This document shows positions 1-9,533 of a stretch of DNA of 64,000 nt, piece after piece (the stretch's first letter is position 1; every line of letters starts with the position of its first letter). Source of the stretch: Tranquillimonas alkanivorans. GTDB lineage: Bacteria > Pseudomonadota > Alphaproteobacteria > Rhodobacterales > Rhodobacteraceae. The translations under genes and the position numbers were made by a program. The DNA lies in the NCBI RefSeq assembly GCF_900115595.1, contig NZ_FOXA01000001.1, forward strand, positions 620,001-684,000, read 5' to 3'. A model generated the notes under the pieces. It was not told the origin of the DNA. It worked only from the letters and a program-made list of their open reading frames with translations, and did not search any database.

Positions 1-133
1 CACCGGGGGAATAGGCGAGGCTCAGGTCGCGCTGCGTGGTCATCGGCACGGTCGCCTGAACCTCCAGCTTGCCCGGCATCGGCTCCATGTGGAAGGTCAG
101 AGCCTCTTCCGGCGTGAACCTGTTCTTGCGCAT
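1..133 (-). CDS. maeB: NADP-dependent malic enzyme, N-terminal fragment
   Basis: Only the first 44 codons lie in the window; the gene continues off the left edge. Reading leftwards from an ATG at 131-133 gives an N-terminus with ALTFHMEPMPGKLEV followed by TTQRDLSLAYSPG. The last block is the hallmark start of the malic enzyme N-terminal domain in the large MaeB type (malic enzyme fused to a phosphotransacetylase-like domain). That family decarboxylates malate to pyruvate with NADP in the cytosol. It is divergent from mutS, and the 129-bp gap must hold both promoters, though no convincing -10/-35 pair was seen. The family call is firm from the motif; the full length and the C-terminal domain cannot be checked here. 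Confidence 0.88.
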   Translation of the reverse strand, partial: MRKNRFTPEEALTFHMEPMPGKLEVQATVPMTTQRDLSLAYSPG

Positions 134-262
134 GTCGATCTCCCGTCCCCGTCAGCCCATGATGCATAACGTCCGCGTTGGCCCGACGGCAATGGCGGGT
201 TTCGCCCTTTCGCCGGCGCGGCCGGGTTTGTAGTTTGGCGCAGGGCTCGAGCAGGGGGCGAA

Positions 263-2920
263 ATGACCGTCGCGAAATCCGCCGTGACGCCGATGATGGC
301 GCAGTATCTGGAGATCAAGCAGGGCTACCCAAACGCCCTTCTGTTCTACCGGATGGGCGACTTCTACGAGATGTTCTTCGACGACGCCGTGGCCGCGGCC
401 GAGGCGCTGGACATCGCGCTGACCAAGCGCGGCAAGCATCTGGGCGACGAGATCCCGATGTGCGGTGTACCGGTGCACTCCGCCGACGGCTACCTGCTGA
501 CGCTGATCCGCAAGGGCTTCCGCGTTGCCGTGTGCGAGCAGCTGGAGGACCCGGCAGAGGCGAAGAAGCGCGGCTCTAAATCGGTCGTGAAGCGTGACGT
601 CGTGCGATTGGTCACCCCCGGCACCCTGACCGAGGATGCGCTGCTCGAAGCGCGGCGGCACAACTTCCTCGTCGCCTGGGCCGAGGTTCGGGACGAGGCA
701 GCTCTAGCGTGGGTCGACATCTCGACAGGCGAGTTCCGCGTGATGGGCTGCGCACCGGTGCGGCTGGGTCCGGAACTGGCCCGGCTCGCCCCCCGCGAGG
801 TGATCGTTTCCGAGGCGAAAGAGGCTGATCTCGCCGGAGTCGTGACGGAAATGGGCGCGTCGATCACGCCCCTGTCGCGCGCCAGCTTCGACAGCACCGC
901 GGGACAGGACCGGTTGCAGTCTCTGTTCCGCGTCGGTTCGCTCGACGCCTTCGGCGCGTTCGGAAGGGCCGAAGTTTCGGCGATGGCGGCCATCGTCGCG
1001 TATCTGGAGATCACGCAGAGGGGCAAGCTGCCCCTCCTCCGCCCGCCGGTGCGCGAGGCGGCCGATCGGGTGGTGCAGATCGACGCCGCCACGCGCCGCA
1101 ACCTGGAACTGACGCGCAGCCTTTCGGGCGGGCGCGACGGCTCTCTGCTCGGTGCCATCGACCGCACCGTGACAGCACCGGGCGCACGTCTGCTGGAACG
1201 GCGGCTGACCAGCCCGTCGCGGGACCTCGAAACCGTCCGAGCGCGGCTCGACGCGGTGTCGGTGCTGATCGAGGATCAGGCATTGACCGAAGAACTGAGA
1301 GAGGCCCTGCGCAAGGCCCCCGACATGGACCGCGCGCTGTCCCGTCTGGCTTTGGAACGCGGCGGGCCGCGTGATCTGACGGCCATCCGAAACGGTCTGG
1401 AACAAGGACAGGCGTTGGTCGAGCGGATGGAAGGAGAGACCCTGCCGCCGGTCCTGAGCGAGGCCACAGGAAGCCTTGGCGGTCATCTGGACCTGCTCGA
1501 CGTGCTGGATCAGGCACTGGTGGCGGAGCCGCCGCTTCTGGCCCGGGACGGCGGCTTCATCGCGCCGGGCTATGACGAGGAACTGGACGAGGCGCGCTCC
1601 CTTCGCGACGAGGGCCGCGGCGTGATCGCCGGCATGCAGGCGCAGTATTGCGAGCAGACCAGCATCGGGTCGCTCAAGATCAAGCACAACAACGTGCTGG
1701 GCTACTTCGTCGAGACAACGTCAACGCATGCCGACAAGATGATGTCGCCGCCACTGAACGAGACGTTCATCCACCGGCAGACCACCGCCAACGCGGTGCG
1801 CTTCACGACAGTGGAGCTGAACGAATTGGAAACCAAGATCATCAACGCCGGCAGCCGTGCGCTGGAGATCGAGAAACGGCTGTTCGAGGACCTGCGCACC
1901 CGCATCCTCGACTGTGCCGACCGCGTCGGCGACGCTGCACGTGCGCTGGCCGAGATTGACCTTGCCGCCGCCCTCGCCGTCATCGCGCGCGACGAAGGCT
2001 GGGCGCGGCCCAAGGTGGACGAGAGCCGCGCGTTCGACGTGGCGGGCGGACGTCACCCGGTCGTGGAACAGGCCCTGCGCCGGCAGGGCGGCGCGCCGTT
2101 CATCGCCAACGACTGCGATCTGTCCGCCGAGGCGTCCGGCGCGACGATGTGGCTTGTGACAGGCCCGAACATGGCCGGCAAGTCGACGTTCCTGCGGCAG
2201 AACGCGCTGATCGCGCTGATCGCACAGATGGGGTCGTTCGTGCCGGCGAAGTCGGCGCATATCGGGCTCGTCTCGCAGGTATTCAGCCGCGTTGGCGCAT
2301 CGGACGACCTGGCCCGTGGGCGGTCGACCTTCATGGTCGAGATGGTCGAGACGGCGGCAATCCTGAACCAGGCGGACGACCGGGCGCTGGTGATCCTGGA
2401 CGAGATCGGGCGCGGCACGGCCACGTATGACGGCCTGTCCATCGCGTGGGCGACGCTCGAGCACCTGCACGACGTGAACCGGGCGCGCGGGCTGTTCGCC
2501 ACGCACTACCACGAACTGACGCGCCTCGCCGACCGGCTGGACGGCGTGCGAAACGCGACGGTCGCGGTGAAGGAGTGGCAGGGCGACGTGATCTTCCTGC
2601 ACGAGGTCAAGCGCGGCTCGGCCGATCGGTCCTACGGGGTGCAGGTCGCGCGCCTTGCCGGGCTACCGCATCCGGTGGTCGAACGGGCCCGCGTGGTGCT
2701 GGAAGCGCTGGAGGAAGGAGAGCGCGAGGGGGGCAAGCAGACGACGCTGATCGACGATCTGCCGCTGTTCTCGGCCGCGCCGACGCCGGCCCCCGCGTCC
2801 CCTGTGAAACAGTCGGATGTCGAAGCGCGGCTGGAGGAGGTCGTGCCCGACGACCTTACCCCGCGCGACGCGCTTCAACTGGTCTACGATCTGAAGAAAC
2901 TGCTGCGCGAAAGCGCCTGA
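263..2920 (+). CDS. mutS: DNA mismatch repair ATPase MutS
   Basis: 885 aa, the usual length for MutS. It recognises mismatches after replication and recruits MutL. The N-terminal mismatch-binding domain has the Phe-X-Glu wedge in MGDFYEMFF (F34, E36). The C-terminal ABC-type ATPase has a Walker A at about residues 634-642 (GPNMAGKST), then the Walker B region ending LDEIGRGT and the H-loop FATHYHEL. A short helix-turn-helix dimerisation tail closes the protein (TPRDALQLVYDLKKLL). The ATG start fits the conserved N-terminus. Its stop codon abuts the grpE stop codon, so the two genes are convergent with no spacer and no dedicated terminator between them. Confidence 0.98.
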   Translation: MTVAKSAVTPMMAQYLEIKQGYPNALLFYRMGDFYEMFFDDAVAAAEALDIALTKRGKHLGDEIPMCGVPVHSADGYLLTLIRKGFRVAVCEQLEDPAEAKKRGSKSVVKRDVVRLVTPGTLTEDALLEARRHNFLVAWAEVRDEAALAWVDISTGEFRVMGCAPVRLGPELARLAPREVIVSEAKEADLAGVVTEMGASITPLSRASFDSTAGQDRLQSLFRVGSLDAFGAFGRAEVSAMAAIVAYLEITQRGKLPLLRPPVREAADRVVQIDAATRRNLELTRSLSGGRDGSLLGAIDRTVTAPGARLLERRLTSPSRDLETVRARLDAVSVLIEDQALTEELREALRKAPDMDRALSRLALERGGPRDLTAIRNGLEQGQALVERMEGETLPPVLSEATGSLGGHLDLLDVLDQALVAEPPLLARDGGFIAPGYDEELDEARSLRDEGRGVIAGMQAQYCEQTSIGSLKIKHNNVLGYFVETTSTHADKMMSPPLNETFIHRQTTANAVRFTTVELNELETKIINAGSRALEIEKRLFEDLRTRILDCADRVGDAARALAEIDLAAALAVIARDEGWARPKVDESRAFDVAGGRHPVVEQALRRQGGAPFIANDCDLSAEASGATMWLVTGPNMAGKSTFLRQNALIALIAQMGSFVPAKSAHIGLVSQVFSRVGASDDLARGRSTFMVEMVETAAILNQADDRALVILDEIGRGTATYDGLSIAWATLEHLHDVNRARGLFATHYHELTRLADRLDGVRNATVAVKEWQGDVIFLHEVKRGSADRSYGVQVARLAGLPHPVVERARVVLEALEEGEREGGKQTTLIDDLPLFSAAPTPAPASPVKQSDVEARLEEVVPDDLTPRDALQLVYDLKKLLRESA

Positions 2921-3526
2921 TCAGGACGCCGGGGTCGAGCTGACGCCGACATGCGCGGGCCGCAGCAGGCGGTCGTGCAGCATGAAACCGTCGGCCATGA
3001 CCTGGATGATCTCGCCCTGCTTGGTGCCGGGCACCGGGGCCTCGAACATCGCTTCGTGGCGCTGCGGATCGAACTTCTCGCCCACCTCGGGCGACACCGG
3101 CTCGATTCCATGCTTGCGGAACACGTTCAGAAGCTCGCGCAGCGTCAGTTCCACGCCCTCGATCAGGGCGCTCTGCGTGCCCTTCTGCTCTTCCGTGGCG
3201 GCGTCGAGCGCGCGCTTGAGGTTGTCGAACACCGGAAGCAGATCGCGCGCCAGCTTGGAGCCGCCATAGTTCTCGGCCTCGCGCCGGTCACGATCGGACC
3301 GCTTGCGCGCGTTTTCAGCATCCGCGAGCGCGCGCATGAAACGGTCGCGGTACTCGTCCCGCTCGGCCTTGAGCGCCTCGATCTCGCCCTGCGTTGCGGC
3401 GTCCGCCGGAGCCGCCTGCGCCTCTTCGGTCTGAGCCGGTGCTTCGGCTTCCTGAGCCGCCTCGTTCGCGTCGTTCAGGATTTCGTTGATCGCGCTCTCG
3501 ATATCCTGCCGTTCGGATTTCGCCAT
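2921..3526 (-). CDS. grpE: Nucleotide exchange factor GrpE
   Basis: 201 aa. GrpE releases ADP from DnaK in the cytosolic chaperone cycle. The first 60 residues are rich in Glu, Ala and Gln and predicted disordered. A long helix follows (ALKAERDEYRDRFMRALAD, then ENARKRSDRDRREAENYG), which is the dimerising coiled coil. The C-terminal beta domain carries VGEKFDPQRHEAMF and the ending HDRLLRPAHVGVS, both diagnostic. It starts 11 bp downstream of hrcA in the same direction and is probably the second gene of an hrcA-grpE operon. The stop codon touches the mutS stop. Confidence 0.97.
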   Translation of the reverse strand: MAKSERQDIESAINEILNDANEAAQEAEAPAQTEEAQAAPADAATQGEIEALKAERDEYRDRFMRALADAENARKRSDRDRREAENYGGSKLARDLLPVFDNLKRALDAATEEQKGTQSALIEGVELTLRELLNVFRKHGIEPVSPEVGEKFDPQRHEAMFEAPVPGTKQGEIIQVMADGFMLHDRLLRPAHVGVSSTPAS

Positions 3527-3537
3527 GTCTCCACCTG

Positions 3538-4620
3538 TTACCCACGGTCGGACAGCAATCTGCCGACCAGTTGCGCCGTGTAGTCCACGATCGGGACGAT
3601 CCGCCCATAGTTCAGCCGGGTGGGTCCGATCACGCCAACGGCGCCGATGATCTTTCGGTCCGCGTTCATATATGGGCTCACGACCAGAGAGGAACCCGAA
3701 AGTGAAAAAAGCTTGTTCTCGGAGCCGATAAAGATGCGCACGCCCTCGCCTTCCTCGGCAAGCTCGAGGAATTCGGCGATGTCGCGCTTGCGCTCGAGGT
3801 CGTCGAACAACGACCGGATCCGGTCAAGCTCTTCCGCCTCGGCCTCGTAATCCAGAAGGTTGGCACGGCCACGCACGATCAGGCGCTCGTATCGTTCGCC
3901 TTCGTTCTCCCATATGGCCAAGCCACCCTCGACCAGATCCGCCGCCAAAACGTCAAGTTCGCGGCGGCGGCGCTTGATCTCGTCTTTCATCGACTCGCGC
4001 AGTTCCGACAGCGTCCGCCCCTCAGCCAGCGCGTTGAGGAAGTTCGCCGCCTCGCGCATCGAAGACGGCGTCTGGCCCGGCGGCGGCAGGAATACGCGGT
4101 TCTCGACATGCCCGTCGGCGAAGACCAGAACCACGAGCGCCCGGTCGGGGGCCAGGCTGACGAATTCGATGTGCTTGATCGGCGCCTCGTGCTTCGGCGC
4201 CAAGACCAGGCTCGCGCCGTGCGTCACGCCCGACAAGGCGGATCCGACCCGGTCAAGCACCGTCGTCACGTCCCGCTCATTGCTGCCGAGGGTGGCGTCG
4301 ATCTTTTCCCGGTCGCCCGAGGTCAGGTCACCGATCTCCAGCAAGCCATCCACGAACAGCCGCAGCCCAAGCTGCGTCGGGATACGCCCGGCCGAGATGT
4401 GCGGCGAATCGAGCAGGCCCAGGTACTCCAGGTCCTGCATCACGTTGCGGATGGTCGCGGCGCTGACCTTCTCGCTCATCGCGCGGGTCAGCGTCCGCGA
4501 CCCGACGGGATCGCCGCTTTCCAGATAGCCTTCGACCACGCGGCGAAATACCTCGCGCGAGCGGTCATTCATCTCTTCAAGCAGGCGTGCGCCGTCTTTC
4601 ATGGGTGGCATGTTGTTCAT
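3538..4620 (-). CDS. hrcA: Heat-shock repressor HrcA
   Basis: 360 aa. HrcA represses chaperone genes by binding CIRCE inverted repeats. The N-terminal winged helix is clear (MNDRSREVFRRVVEGYLESG, then DPVGSRTLTRAM). A central GAF-like domain and the C-terminal MGAVGVIGPTRLNYG-type segment (here IGAVGVIGPTRLNYGR) complete the family pattern. The listed ATG gives a 15-residue leader before MNDRS; an internal Met at residue 4 or 7 is possible. It is transcribed towards grpE and divergent from rph. The 100-bp gap to rph has no CIRCE-like repeat, so autoregulation through CIRCE is not visible here. Confidence 0.96.
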   Translation of the reverse strand: MNNMPPMKDGARLLEEMNDRSREVFRRVVEGYLESGDPVGSRTLTRAMSEKVSAATIRNVMQDLEYLGLLDSPHISAGRIPTQLGLRLFVDGLLEIGDLTSGDREKIDATLGSNERDVTTVLDRVGSALSGVTHGASLVLAPKHEAPIKHIEFVSLAPDRALVVLVFADGHVENRVFLPPPGQTPSSMREAANFLNALAEGRTLSELRESMKDEIKRRRRELDVLAADLVEGGLAIWENEGERYERLIVRGRANLLDYEAEAEELDRIRSLFDDLERKRDIAEFLELAEEGEGVRIFIGSENKLFSLSGSSLVVSPYMNADRKIIGAVGVIGPTRLNYGRIVPIVDYTAQLVGRLLSDRG

Positions 4621-4720
4621 CGGATCGGAGACATTAAGTCACGTTCGTTATGGGCGTCAATCGGCCTTGCGCCGCGCCGTTGGCCGGGGGTAAGCCCGGC
4701 GCAAACATCAGGAGATATTC

Positions 4721-5431
4721 ATGCGCCCCTCAGGCCGACAGATAGACGAAATGCGCCCGATTTCAATCGAGACCGGGGTAACGCGACACGCCGAAGGGTC
4801 CTGCCTGATCCGCTGCGGCGACACGCATGTGCTGTGCACGGCCAGCATTGAAGACCGCCCGCCTCCGTTCCTGCGCAATACCGGCCTTGGCTGGGTGACG
4901 GCCGAGTACGGCATGCTCCCCCGCGCGACTCATACCCGCATGCGGCGTGAAGCAAAGAACGGCCAGTCGGGTCGGACGCAGGAAATTCAGCGCCTGATCG
5001 GCCGCTCCCTGCGCGCCGGCGTCGATCGTGTGGCCTTGGGTGAGCGGCAAATCACCATTGACTGCGACGTGATCCAAGCCGACGGCGGCACGCGCTGCGC
5101 CGCCATCACCGGCGGCTGGGTGGCACTCCGACTGGCGGTGAACAAGATGCTGAAGGCGGGCGACGTCGTCTCGGACCCGATCGTGGATCACGTCGCCGCC
5201 GTGAGCTGCGGCGTCTATGCCGGCCAACCCGTCGTCGACTTGGACTATCCCGAGGACAGCGAAGCCGGTGTCGATGGAAACTTCGTCATGACCGGCACCG
5301 GCCGGCTGATCGAAGTGCAAATGTCTGCCGAGGGCGCGACCTTCTCGCGGGACGAGATGGGCACTCTCCTCGACCTCGCAGGACAGGGTACCGCCCTGTT
5401 GGTCGAAGCCCAGAAGGCTGCCGTGGCATGA
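4721..5431 (+). CDS. rph: Ribonuclease PH
   Basis: 236 aa. A phosphorolytic 3'-5' exoribonuclease that trims tRNA 3' ends. The start [19 protein letters not shown], the central loop [19 protein letters not shown] and the [13 protein letters not shown] block are typical of RNase PH rather than PNPase. The ATG follows a good Shine-Dalgarno (AGGAG, 8-9 bp upstream). Its stop overlaps the rdgB start in ATGA, so the two are translationally coupled. It forms the head of an rph-rdgB-hemW operon divergent from hrcA, an arrangement also known in other Alphaproteobacteria. Confidence 0.97.
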   Translation: MRPSGRQIDEMRPISIETGVTRHAEGSCLIRCGDTHVLCTASIEDRPPPFLRNTGLGWVTAEYGMLPRATHTRMRREAKNGQSGRTQEIQRLIGRSLRAGVDRVALGERQITIDCDVIQADGGTRCAAITGGWVALRLAVNKMLKAGDVVSDPIVDHVAAVSCGVYAGQPVVDLDYPEDSEAGVDGNFVMTGTGRLIEVQMSAEGATFSRDEMGTLLDLAGQGTALLVEAQKAAVA

Positions 5432-6039
5432 CCCGGAAGTTCGAGGGTCGTGAACTCGTCGTCGCCACACACAACACCGGCAAGCTTGAGGAGATTGCGA
5501 AGCTCCTCGAGCCCTTCGGCGTTCGCGTGAGCTCGGCAAAGGACCATGCGCTGCCCGAGCCCGAAGAGACTGGCACGACCTTCGTCGAAAACGCCCGCAT
5601 CAAGGCTCATGCCGCCGCTAAGGCCACCGGCCTTCCGGCGCTTTCTGACGATTCCGGAATCTGCATCGACACACTCAACGGCGCGCCTGGTGTGTATACC
5701 GCAGACTGGGCCGAAACCGGTAACGGCCGCGACTTCGTCATGGCGATGACAAAGGCGCATCAGCGGCTCGAAGCCTTGGGCGCCCCCCACCCTCGCACGG
5801 CGCGTTTCTGCTGCACGCTCGTCCTTGCTTGGCCCGATGGCCATGACGAGGTGTTCGAAGGTAAGGTCGAAGGTCGTCTCGTCTGGCCGATGCAAGGCGA
5901 TCGGGGTCACGGCTACGACCCGATCTTCCAGCCCGACGGGTATGACATCACTTTCGGCGAAATGGATCGGTGGGAGAAGAACGAAATCAGCCATCGGGCC
6001 GACGCCTTCCGCAAGCTGGTGGCTGGCTGCTTTGAGTGA
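5428..6039 (+). CDS. rdgB: XTP/dITP diphosphatase (RdgB/HAM1)
   Basis: 203 aa. A house-cleaning pyrophosphatase that hydrolyses XTP, ITP and dITP so they are not built into nucleic acids. The N-terminal substrate motif THNTGKLEE is at residues 14-22, and the catalytic/metal segment [11 protein letters not shown] lies near residue 70. The C-terminal [18 protein letters not shown] and [10 protein letters not shown] are also family signatures. It overlaps rph by 4 bp (ATGA) and hemW by 8 bp, so all three are probably one transcript. Confidence 0.97.
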   Translation: MTRKFEGRELVVATHNTGKLEEIAKLLEPFGVRVSSAKDHALPEPEETGTTFVENARIKAHAAAKATGLPALSDDSGICIDTLNGAPGVYTADWAETGNGRDFVMAMTKAHQRLEALGAPHPRTARFCCTLVLAWPDGHDEVFEGKVEGRLVWPMQGDRGHGYDPIFQPDGYDITFGEMDRWEKNEISHRADAFRKLVAGCFE

Positions 6040-7189
6040 AGACTGGCGCAACGGGGGCTTCGGTCTCTACATCCACTGGCCGTTCTGCCAGGCAAAGTGC
6101 CCCTACTGCGACTTCAACAGCCACGTCAGCGCCAACATCGACCAGCGGCGCTGGCGCGACGCGTATTTGAGGGAACTCGACAGGTACGCCAGCTTCACCG
6201 GTGACCGCATCCTGCAATCCGTATTTTTCGGCGGCGGCACACCCAGCCTGATGGACCCCGACACGGTCGCCGCGATCATCGACCGGATCCGCCGCAACTG
6301 GCGCACCTCCAACGACCTCGAGATCACGCTCGAAGCAAATCCGACCTCGGTGGAAGCCAGCCGCTTCGCCGGCTACCACGCTGCCGGAGTGAACCGCGTA
6401 TCGCTCGGACTTCAGGCGCTCAACGACGCTGATCTCAAGGCGCTTGGTCGGCTACATAGCGTAGAGGAAGGCCGGACGGCCTTTGAGATTGCACGAAAGC
6501 AGTTCGATCGAGTTTCCTTCGACCTGATCTATTCCCGGCAGTCCCAAACACCGGGCGCCTGGCGCAGCGAACTCACGGAAGCGCTCGCAATGGCAGCCGA
6601 TCACCTCTCACTGTACCAGCTCACAATTGAGCCCGGAACCGCGTTCGGCGACCGATACTCGCGTGGCCGGCTAAGGGGCCTCCCGTCTGAAGATGCCGCA
6701 GCGGATATGTACGAGATCACGCAGGACCTTTGTGGCACGGCGGGCCTGCCCGCCTACGAGGTATCGAACCACGCGGCTGAGGGAGCGGAGTCGCGACACA
6801 ATCTGATTTATTGGCACTATGGCGACTATATCGGCATCGGACCCGGCGCGCACGGCCGGGTTACGCGCAACGGCGAACGGCACGCCGTTGAAGCCGCCCG
6901 TCAGCCGGGGGCATGGCTGACGTCAGTCGAACGCGACGCAACAGCAGAGACGTGGTCGCGCCTTGCCGAGCAGGAGCAGGCACAAGAGTACCTGTTGATG
7001 GGCATGCGCGTAAACGACGGCGTCGACCTTGCACGGTACGAGGCGATTTTCGGCGCAGCCCCGCCCTTAGAGGCCATCGCAGAGCTTTCAGAGATGGGCT
7101 TTGTCGAAACAGATATGGGCAGGCTGCGGACAACCCCTAAGGGCCGTCCGTTGCTCAACGCGATCCTGGGCCGCCTGCTCGCCCACTGA
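6032..7189 (+). CDS. hemW: Radical SAM heme chaperone HemW
   Basis: 385 aa from a TTG start at 6032 that overlaps rdgB by 8 bp. The open frame runs further upstream, but that part only shadows rdgB, and the TTG places the conserved [15 protein letters not shown] at the expected N-terminal spot. The radical SAM Fe-S motif CxxxCxxC is C19, C23, C26 ([11 protein letters not shown]). FFGGGTPSL and the later GIGPGAHGR are HemW/HemN-like signatures. HemW lacks coproporphyrinogen oxidase activity and delivers heme; this protein has the HemW-type short C-terminus. The stop abuts the parB stop with no spacer. Confidence 0.94.
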   Translation: MSEDWRNGGFGLYIHWPFCQAKCPYCDFNSHVSANIDQRRWRDAYLRELDRYASFTGDRILQSVFFGGGTPSLMDPDTVAAIIDRIRRNWRTSNDLEITLEANPTSVEASRFAGYHAAGVNRVSLGLQALNDADLKALGRLHSVEEGRTAFEIARKQFDRVSFDLIYSRQSQTPGAWRSELTEALAMAADHLSLYQLTIEPGTAFGDRYSRGRLRGLPSEDAAADMYEITQDLCGTAGLPAYEVSNHAAEGAESRHNLIYWHYGDYIGIGPGAHGRVTRNGERHAVEAARQPGAWLTSVERDATAETWSRLAEQEQAQEYLLMGMRVNDGVDLARYEAIFGAAPPLEAIAELSEMGFVETDMGRLRTTPKGRPLLNAILGRLLAH

Positions 7190-8107
7190 TCAAGCGGTCT
7201 GCGTCGCCGATAGCAAGCCGCAGAGTTCATCCAGCTGCTCCAAGGTCTTGTATCTGATCGTGACGGATCCGCTCTCACCGCCGGCGTCATGGTCGACCGA
7301 GACGCCCATGCCGGTTGCCGCAGACAAATCCAGTTCGAGTGCCCGCGTGTCGGCGTCTTTCTCGGCCTGCGCACGCGGCGCCTGTGACCTGCTGCGTTGG
7401 GTCTTGCCATGGCCTTTCGCCAGCTTCTCGGCCTCGCGAACCGAAAGACCCTTCGCAACCACTTCCCGCGCGATTGCAGACGGATCATCGGTTGTAATCA
7501 GCGCGCGCGCGTGTCCCGCCGAAAGACGTCCCTCGCGAAGGTATTCCTGCACGTCCGGCGGCAAGGACAGGAGTCGGAGCAAGTTCGCGATGTGACTGCG
7601 GCTTTTGCCGAGCGCTTCCGCCAACTTCTCCTGCGTGTGCCCGAAGCGGTCCATCAACTGACGGTAGGCTCCCGCCTCTTCCACCGGGTTCAGATCGGCA
7701 CGTTGGATGTTCTCGATGATCGCGATCTCGAGGACTTCTGTGTCGTCGAACTCCCGGATCAGCGCCGGAACCTCGTGCAGCTTGGCCATCTGCGCAGCGC
7801 GCCACCGGCGCTCACCCGCAACGATCTCGTACATGCCGTCTTGGCTCGGGCTGCGACGCACGATTAGGGGCTGGATGATCCCCTTTTCCTTGATCGATGC
7901 CGAAAGTTCGTCCAGCGCTTCTTGTGTGAAGGTGCGACGCGGCTGATCTGGGTTTGGAACGACTTTTTCGATAGGGAGCATCTGATCCGGCCGCTTTGTA
8001 GACATGGCGCCCGTATTCGGCTCGGGTTCGGCCACGGCGACATCGGCCATCAGCGCGGACAGTCCCCGCCCCAGACCCCGGCGTTCTTGCTTTTTCTCAT
8101 TCATCAC
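7190..8107 (-). CDS. parB: Chromosome partition protein ParB
   Basis: 305 aa. ParB binds parS sites, uses CTP to slide along DNA and directs origin segregation with ParA. The N-terminal ERRGLGRGLSALM resembles the usual ParA-interacting tail. The central domain has the CTP-binding box VAGERRWRAAQMA and the helix-turn-helix TQEKLAEALGKSRSHIANLL. The C-terminal dimerisation segment ends LDELCGLL. It lies 12 bp after parA in a parA-parB pair. Three parS-type sites occur in this window, within 15 kb. Confidence 0.97.
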   Translation of the reverse strand: MMNEKKQERRGLGRGLSALMADVAVAEPEPNTGAMSTKRPDQMLPIEKVVPNPDQPRRTFTQEALDELSASIKEKGIIQPLIVRRSPSQDGMYEIVAGERRWRAAQMAKLHEVPALIREFDDTEVLEIAIIENIQRADLNPVEEAGAYRQLMDRFGHTQEKLAEALGKSRSHIANLLRLLSLPPDVQEYLREGRLSAGHARALITTDDPSAIAREVVAKGLSVREAEKLAKGHGKTQRSRSQAPRAQAEKDADTRALELDLSAATGMGVSVDHDAGGESGSVTIRYKTLEQLDELCGLLSATQTA

Positions 8108-8119
8108 TTCTTTCCTGCC

Positions 8120-8911
8120 TCAAGCGAGTTCGACCGAGTGCCGCGCCAGTATTTCTCTCGCCAATTCTTGGTATGCCAGGCTTCCTTTGGAACCGGGATC
8201 ATACTCCAGCACCGGCTTCGAGTAGGACGGAGCTTCGCTGATCCGGACATTCCGGGGCACCACCGTTTGGAACACAAGATCCCCTAAAGTCTCCCGCGCG
8301 TCCCTTTCAACCTGCTGCGCCAGCCTGTTACGCCCGTCGTACATCGTCAGAACGACGCCCTCGATGCGGAGGTCCGGGTTCGCAGACTGTCGCACCTGCC
8401 GAACTGTCAGCATGAGCTGCGACAAACCTTCAAGCGCAAAAAATTCGCTCTGCAGCGGCACCAGGACCGAATGAGCAGCGACCATCGCGTTCACCGTCAG
8501 AAGGCTGAGCGACGGGGGACAGTCGATCAACACGTAGTCATAGCTCGTGGTCGCTTCGGCGAGAGCACGCTGAAGCAGCGTGATCCGGTTTTCGTTGGAA
8601 ACAAGTTCGATGTCCGCAGAACTCAGGTCGGTGGTCGCCGGGGCTATGTCCAAGTTCGCCACGTCGGTCTTCCGGACCACGTCATTCAGCGACGCGCCCT
8701 CAAGCAGAAGATCGTAGGTAGTCAGATCGCGCTGTTCCGGCTCAACCCCAAGACCCGTGGAGGCGTTTCCTTGCGGGTCGAGATCGATGACTAGGATACG
8801 CCGATCCTGAGCCGCCAGGGCCGCACCGAGGTTGATCGCTGTCGTCGTCTTTCCGACCCCGCCCTTCTGATTGGCGATCGCAATGATCCGAGGTGGTGCT
8901 TGATCATGCAC
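8120..8911 (-). CDS. parA: Chromosome partition ATPase ParA
   Basis: 263 aa. A Walker-type ATPase that forms nucleoid gradients and moves ParB-parS complexes. The deviant Walker A with its signature lysine is at residues 15-23 (QKGGVGKTT, K16 and K21). LVIDLDPQGNAST-type sequence (here ILVIDLDPQGNAST) and LIDCPPSLSLLTVNA are Walker A' and B. The gene overlaps the end of rsmG by 8 bp, so mnmG-rsmG-parA-parB is probably one operon, as in many bacteria. Confidence 0.98.
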   Translation of the reverse strand: MHDQAPPRIIAIANQKGGVGKTTTAINLGAALAAQDRRILVIDLDPQGNASTGLGVEPEQRDLTTYDLLLEGASLNDVVRKTDVANLDIAPATTDLSSADIELVSNENRITLLQRALAEATTSYDYVLIDCPPSLSLLTVNAMVAAHSVLVPLQSEFFALEGLSQLMLTVRQVRQSANPDLRIEGVVLTMYDGRNRLAQQVERDARETLGDLVFQTVVPRNVRISEAPSYSKPVLEYDPGSKGSLAYQELAREILARHSVELA

Positions 8912-9533
8912 GGCGGAGGTCTCCGATCTTCAGGACAACGGCGTCTGGGTGGGTCTTGCTTTGTACCTGTTCGCACCGAAAAGTCCACCGCTCCCGAGCC
9001 TTCTCAACTTCGAGTGCGTATTTTTCGCCCTTCGGAAACAGGGCGACTCCTCCGTCAGAAAGATGACGACTTGCGATATCAAGGAGCCCAGGAAGTTGTG
9101 TAAGTGCGCGCGCAGAGATTACATCCGCCCTCTGCGGCTCCAGCTCTTCGACCCGTGCGCGAAGGATTTGGACCGGAAGTTTTAGCTCGCGGGCCACAGT
9201 GCGCATGAAGGCGCACTTCCTAGCATCGCTCTCCACGCACGTGACCTCAAGGTCACGTGCATCTTCCTTGGCTAAGATGGCGACGACCAACCCTGGAAGC
9301 CCGCCCCCGCTTCCGACGTCCAACCAGTGCTGACCTTCCCGCATCATCGGGAAAAGCTGCGCGGAATCAACGATGTGCCGGCTCCATGCATCTCTCACCG
9401 TACCGGGAGCGACGATGTTGATCTTTGTGTTCCACGTTCGGAGTAACCGGACGTACTGCTCTAGCGTCTCTACAGTTTCACGTGAAACATCGACGTCCGC
9501 CTCGCGGAGTTCAGCCTGAGGGTCCATCGTCAC
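8904..9533 (-). CDS. rsmG: 16S rRNA (guanine-527-N7) methyltransferase RsmG
   Basis: 209 aa. It methylates G527 of 16S rRNA with SAM. The SAM-binding motif [10 protein letters not shown] is at residues 71-80, followed by [14 protein letters not shown] and the VISARAL block. The gene overlaps mnmG by 4 bp and parA by 8 bp. Residues 15-20 (DVSRET) are encoded by a parS-like site, which forces the codons GTT-TCA-CGT that are uncommon in this GC-rich DNA. An alternative start two codons later (Met3) cannot be excluded. Confidence 0.96.
   Translation of the reverse strand: MTMDPQAELREADVDVSRETVETLEQYVRLLRTWNTKINIVAPGTVRDAWSRHIVDSAQLFPMMREGQHWLDVGSGGGLPGLVVAILAKEDARDLEVTCVESDARKCAFMRTVARELKLPVQILRARVEELEPQRADVISARALTQLPGLLDIASRHLSDGGVALFPKGEKYALEVEKARERWTFRCEQVQSKTHPDAVVLKIGDLRRA
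9474..9489. promoter_or_regulatory. parS: parS centromere site (15 of 16)
   Basis: The 16-mer AGTTTCACGTGAAACA differs from the standard parS TGTTTCACGTGAAACA only at the first base. It lies inside the rsmG coding sequence about 1.4 kb from parB. The sequence is seen directly; ParB binding is inferred from the well-established consensus. Confidence 0.88.

Noticed and set aside
4621-4720. CIRCE element upstream of hrcA
   Set aside because: No TTAGCACTC-N9-GAGTGCTAA-like repeat is present in the hrcA-rph gap.
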